DNA from: Podochytrium sp. JEL0797
Lineage: Eukaryota; Chytridiomycota; Chytridiomycetes; Chytridiales; Chytriomycetaceae
Assembly (NCBI GenBank): GCA_027596195.1
Contig: JADGJG010000450.1
Coordinates: 1 to 19,331, forward strand
Length of the DNA: 19,331 nt
Direction: 5' to 3'
Of this stretch, positions 17,159 to 19,331 are shown in pieces. The stretch's first letter is position 1. Each line of letters opens with the position of its first letter. The position numbers and the translations under genes were made by a program. The notes under the pieces were generated by a model, which saw only the letters and a list, made by a program, of their open reading frames with translations, was not told where the DNA came from and ran no database searches.

Positions 17159-19235
17159 ATGCAGAGACCCGTTGTGCGGGAACAAGAATGGACCGACATC
17201 ACGGACCTCCTCGATGAAGCCACAAAACGTGCGTTCTTTTCATTGGTGCGAATCAATCCTCACACCTCTTCTCTTTAGAAATGGCACCTGCCCAAATGGT
17301 CAAGATGGAAACACTGAGCTTGTGGGACGCAATGGCCGCTCTCGAGGTAATGTGCTTCGTGGAGTTCACACCTGCATGAATGCACCCTTATTGTTTGATT
17401 CAGATCATGGAGCCCCGAATGGACTGCGGCATGGCGTTGGTCCGCGACCCAAACGATCCAAAATGGACCGTCAAACAGGCTCAGCAGATTACCACATTTA
17501 CTGCGGACGAGATTCTGGGGATATCGGATGGGATTCTTGTCAAGTTGGTACGTTTATCGGTTGCAGTTCCGCTTCTGCTGGTTTCGAAACCCTTTGACGA
17601 AAACGCAAAAAACTCCACCCAGTTGTTTGTTTGTTGACTTGTTCTCGAAAACAGATTAGCTGGCTGTATGGATCTCATCTGTCACAGACCATGTTCTCGT
17701 GTGTGTTGCTGCATGAACCGCACGCTTGTCAATCCGGGATTCTTCGCGCCCTCATGATTGCCGCTCTCAAAATCGCGAACCGGTTGAAGGGAATTGTGGA
17801 ATCGATTCGAGTTGTAGAGGTAAGGCGCCCAACCGATCAATAGATCCATAACCGACGGTTCTCTGATTTGAATTTCAAAAACTACAGGAGGATGAGTTTT
17901 TCGGATTCCTCCCCTTTGGATTCTCACTCGCCGACGAAGTGGCCGACTCAGAAGCAATCGACACGCTGCAAAACATTGAATCGAGCTTGGTCGGAGAAAT
18001 CAAGAACTTGAAGCTGAAGCAAGACGGAGGAGACGGAAGTCTCTCTGCAGACAATTTGACTGAAGCCGCCGAGAAGCTCGAATTCCCGGACTCGTGCACT
18101 ACCGACGCGCAGCGGATTGAGTACTTGGAGGCCTTGATCTCGCGTATCCGATTCTACCGCGCATTCCTGGCCGCCCTGAACTACACGTCGAAACGCAACT
18201 TGGGAAATGCAAAGAAAACTCTCAACACGTGTTTGACCCAAATCGAAGTGTGCAAATCGAACCTGTCGTTGGCAAAGGACATGAAAAGTGAGTGATCTGT
18301 TCGAAACGTTGCATGCGTACACAAGTTCTCAACTTTTTTTTCGCCCCCCCCCCCCCCCCCTCTTTAGTCGCGTTCGATCCAACAGTCAACCGCAAACTCA
18401 TGAACGACACTCCCCCCCGTGCCGTCACGGAACCCCCCTCCCCCACCGCCGCCTACACCGAACTCCACTCCCTCCTCCAAACCCTCCTCCAAATCGTAAG
18501 TCTGCCCAGCACAGGCCTCTCCTTCCCCGAAACCCTCGACTTTGTCTCCTACTTCCGCCAACACCCGTCCGCCCTCGGCGCCATCTCTCGATCCGTCCTC
18601 ATTGCGCAGTTTGCGCACGGGCAAAAGTTGCATGGGAAGGTGTCTTATGCGGATGCATGGGTGGATGCCGTGGTGTCCGCGTACCCGCCTACGAAGGCGT
18701 TGTTTGTTTCCTCGGATCCCGTTGTGAAGGCCGGTGTGGATGAGTTTGTGCGGTTTTTGACCACGTCCGGGGATCCGAGTGACACGGGCGGAGGGGTGTT
18801 GGAGAGGTTGTTGTTTGTGTCGGGGGGTTTCAATCGGTCATTGGCGAGGAGGAATTTGGGGAAGGTTGTGAGAGAGTTGGAGGCGATTCAGGGGATTGTG
18901 AGTGTTTTTTTGTTTGTTTGTTGGAGTAGAAGGAACTGATTTGTTTGGTTGTGGGGTTGATAGATTGAAGGAATCGATGCTGGGATTCAAGAACATCTTG
19001 CGAAAGGAGGCATGTTCACTGCACCCAAGCCAGTGGTGAGTCTGTTTTTTTGCCGCGCTCGGGACTCTCGAGACTCAAATCAAACCATGTCTCTTTCTTC
19101 TCAGGAAAACAACTTTTATTTCTCCTCGTACACCTACGAGCTCAAACTCTCGATCCTCGAAACATACCTCATCATGGGATTCGAGCTCGACTTGTACAGC
19201 GACTTTGAACATCCGGCCGTATTTTGGTTCGCGCG

Positions 19236-19236
<1 letters not shown>
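17159..19236 (+). CDS. NAA35: NatC N-terminal acetyltransferase auxiliary subunit, Naa35/Mak10 (partial)
   Basis: Exons: 17159-17228, 17279-17346, 17404-17547, 17655-17819, 17888-18287, 18368-18897, 18964-19035 and 19105 onward; seven introns of 50-107 nt; about 527 residues before the sequence degenerates. Naa35/Mak10 is the large scaffold that anchors the NatC acetyltransferase (Naa30, Naa38) to ribosomes. Matches to the human protein run in order: EWTDITDLLDEATK (10-23), LWDAMAALEIMEPRMDCGM (38-56), ISWLYGSHLSQTMFSCVLLH, FYRAFLAALNYT, IAFDPTVNRKLM, and the near-C-terminal YELKLSILETYLIMGFELDL. Splice phases agree throughout. The reading frame then runs FEHPAVFW and enters a poly-G tract, so the last third is missing. 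Intron 5 carries a C17 run in its pyrimidine tract. The start ATG is the first in frame and gives the family's N-terminus. Confidence 0.94.
18344..18360 (+). repeat. C17 homopolymer in NAA35 intron 5
   Basis: Seventeen consecutive C lie just before the acceptor TCTTTAG, replacing most of the polypyrimidine tract. Homopolymer length is unreliable in sequencing. Confidence 0.85.

Positions 19237-19331
<95 letters not shown>
19237..19331. repeat. Poly-G run (95 G) at the window end, probable artefact
   Basis: From 19237 to the last base every nucleotide is G. It interrupts a conserved exon of NAA35 where the family has an aromatic-rich sequence (human YYIYWYLSEF). Translated, it would add a polyglycine tail unknown in the family. 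Two-colour Illumina chemistry calls G when signal is lost, so a contig end made of such reads is the simplest explanation. Confidence 0.85.

Noticed and set aside
15743..17256. Several long plus- and minus-strand frames opposite the F-box gene
   Set aside because: They are shadow frames of a long coding exon; only the 15731-17119 minus frame has a recognisable F-box and leucine-rich repeats.
1..19331. CRISPR arrays, bacterial operons, prophage or plasmid features
   Set aside because: The window is eukaryotic (spliceosomal introns in six of seven clear genes); no regular spacer-repeat array is present.

Overview
The window reads as nuclear DNA of a zoosporic (flagellated) fungus, most likely a chytrid. 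Genes carry short spliceosomal introns (27 inferred; all but three are 50-107 nt, nearly all GT-AG with GTGAGT or GTAAGT-like donors). One gene is a clear orthologue of the flagellar protein CFAP157, and the heat-shock factor is of fungal type. I identified no organism by search; this placement is inferred from gene content.

Layout. Positions 1-3444 are transposon debris: the left edge cuts a Ty1/copia integrase C-terminal region, followed by a heavily frameshifted transposase-like pseudogene (about 1391-3444) with a D...E pair typical of an RNase H-fold transposase. Positions 3445-5697 contain no gene I can recognise, but hold a small array of imperfect repeats with CACGTG cores.

From about 5.7 kb the window becomes gene-dense. 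In order: a two-finger C2H2 protein (5751-6554, minus, 3 exons); PIG-C/GPI2 of GPI-anchor synthesis (7106-8362, minus, 5 exons); heat-shock transcription factor (8396-10919, plus, 5 exons); a seven-helix rhodopsin-like receptor (11002-11948, minus, 3 exons); a 1.4 kb stretch with a microsatellite and only a doubtful small gene; CFAP157 (13366-15489, minus, 9 exons); an intronless F-box/leucine-rich protein (15731-17119, minus); and the N-terminal two thirds of the NatC auxiliary subunit NAA35/MAK10 (17159 to the end, plus, 8 exons). The last gene is interrupted by a run of 95 G that is almost certainly a sequencing or assembly artefact.

The genes are not an operon or an obvious functional cluster: they are housekeeping (GPI anchor, N-terminal acetylation, heat shock), flagellar and signalling genes packed closely. 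Two head-to-head pairs (PIG-C/HSF and F-box/NAA35) have start codons only about 33 and 39 bp apart, so each pair must share a very compact bidirectional promoter. Exon models were built by hand from reading frame, splice signals and remembered family sequences; no alignment was run.
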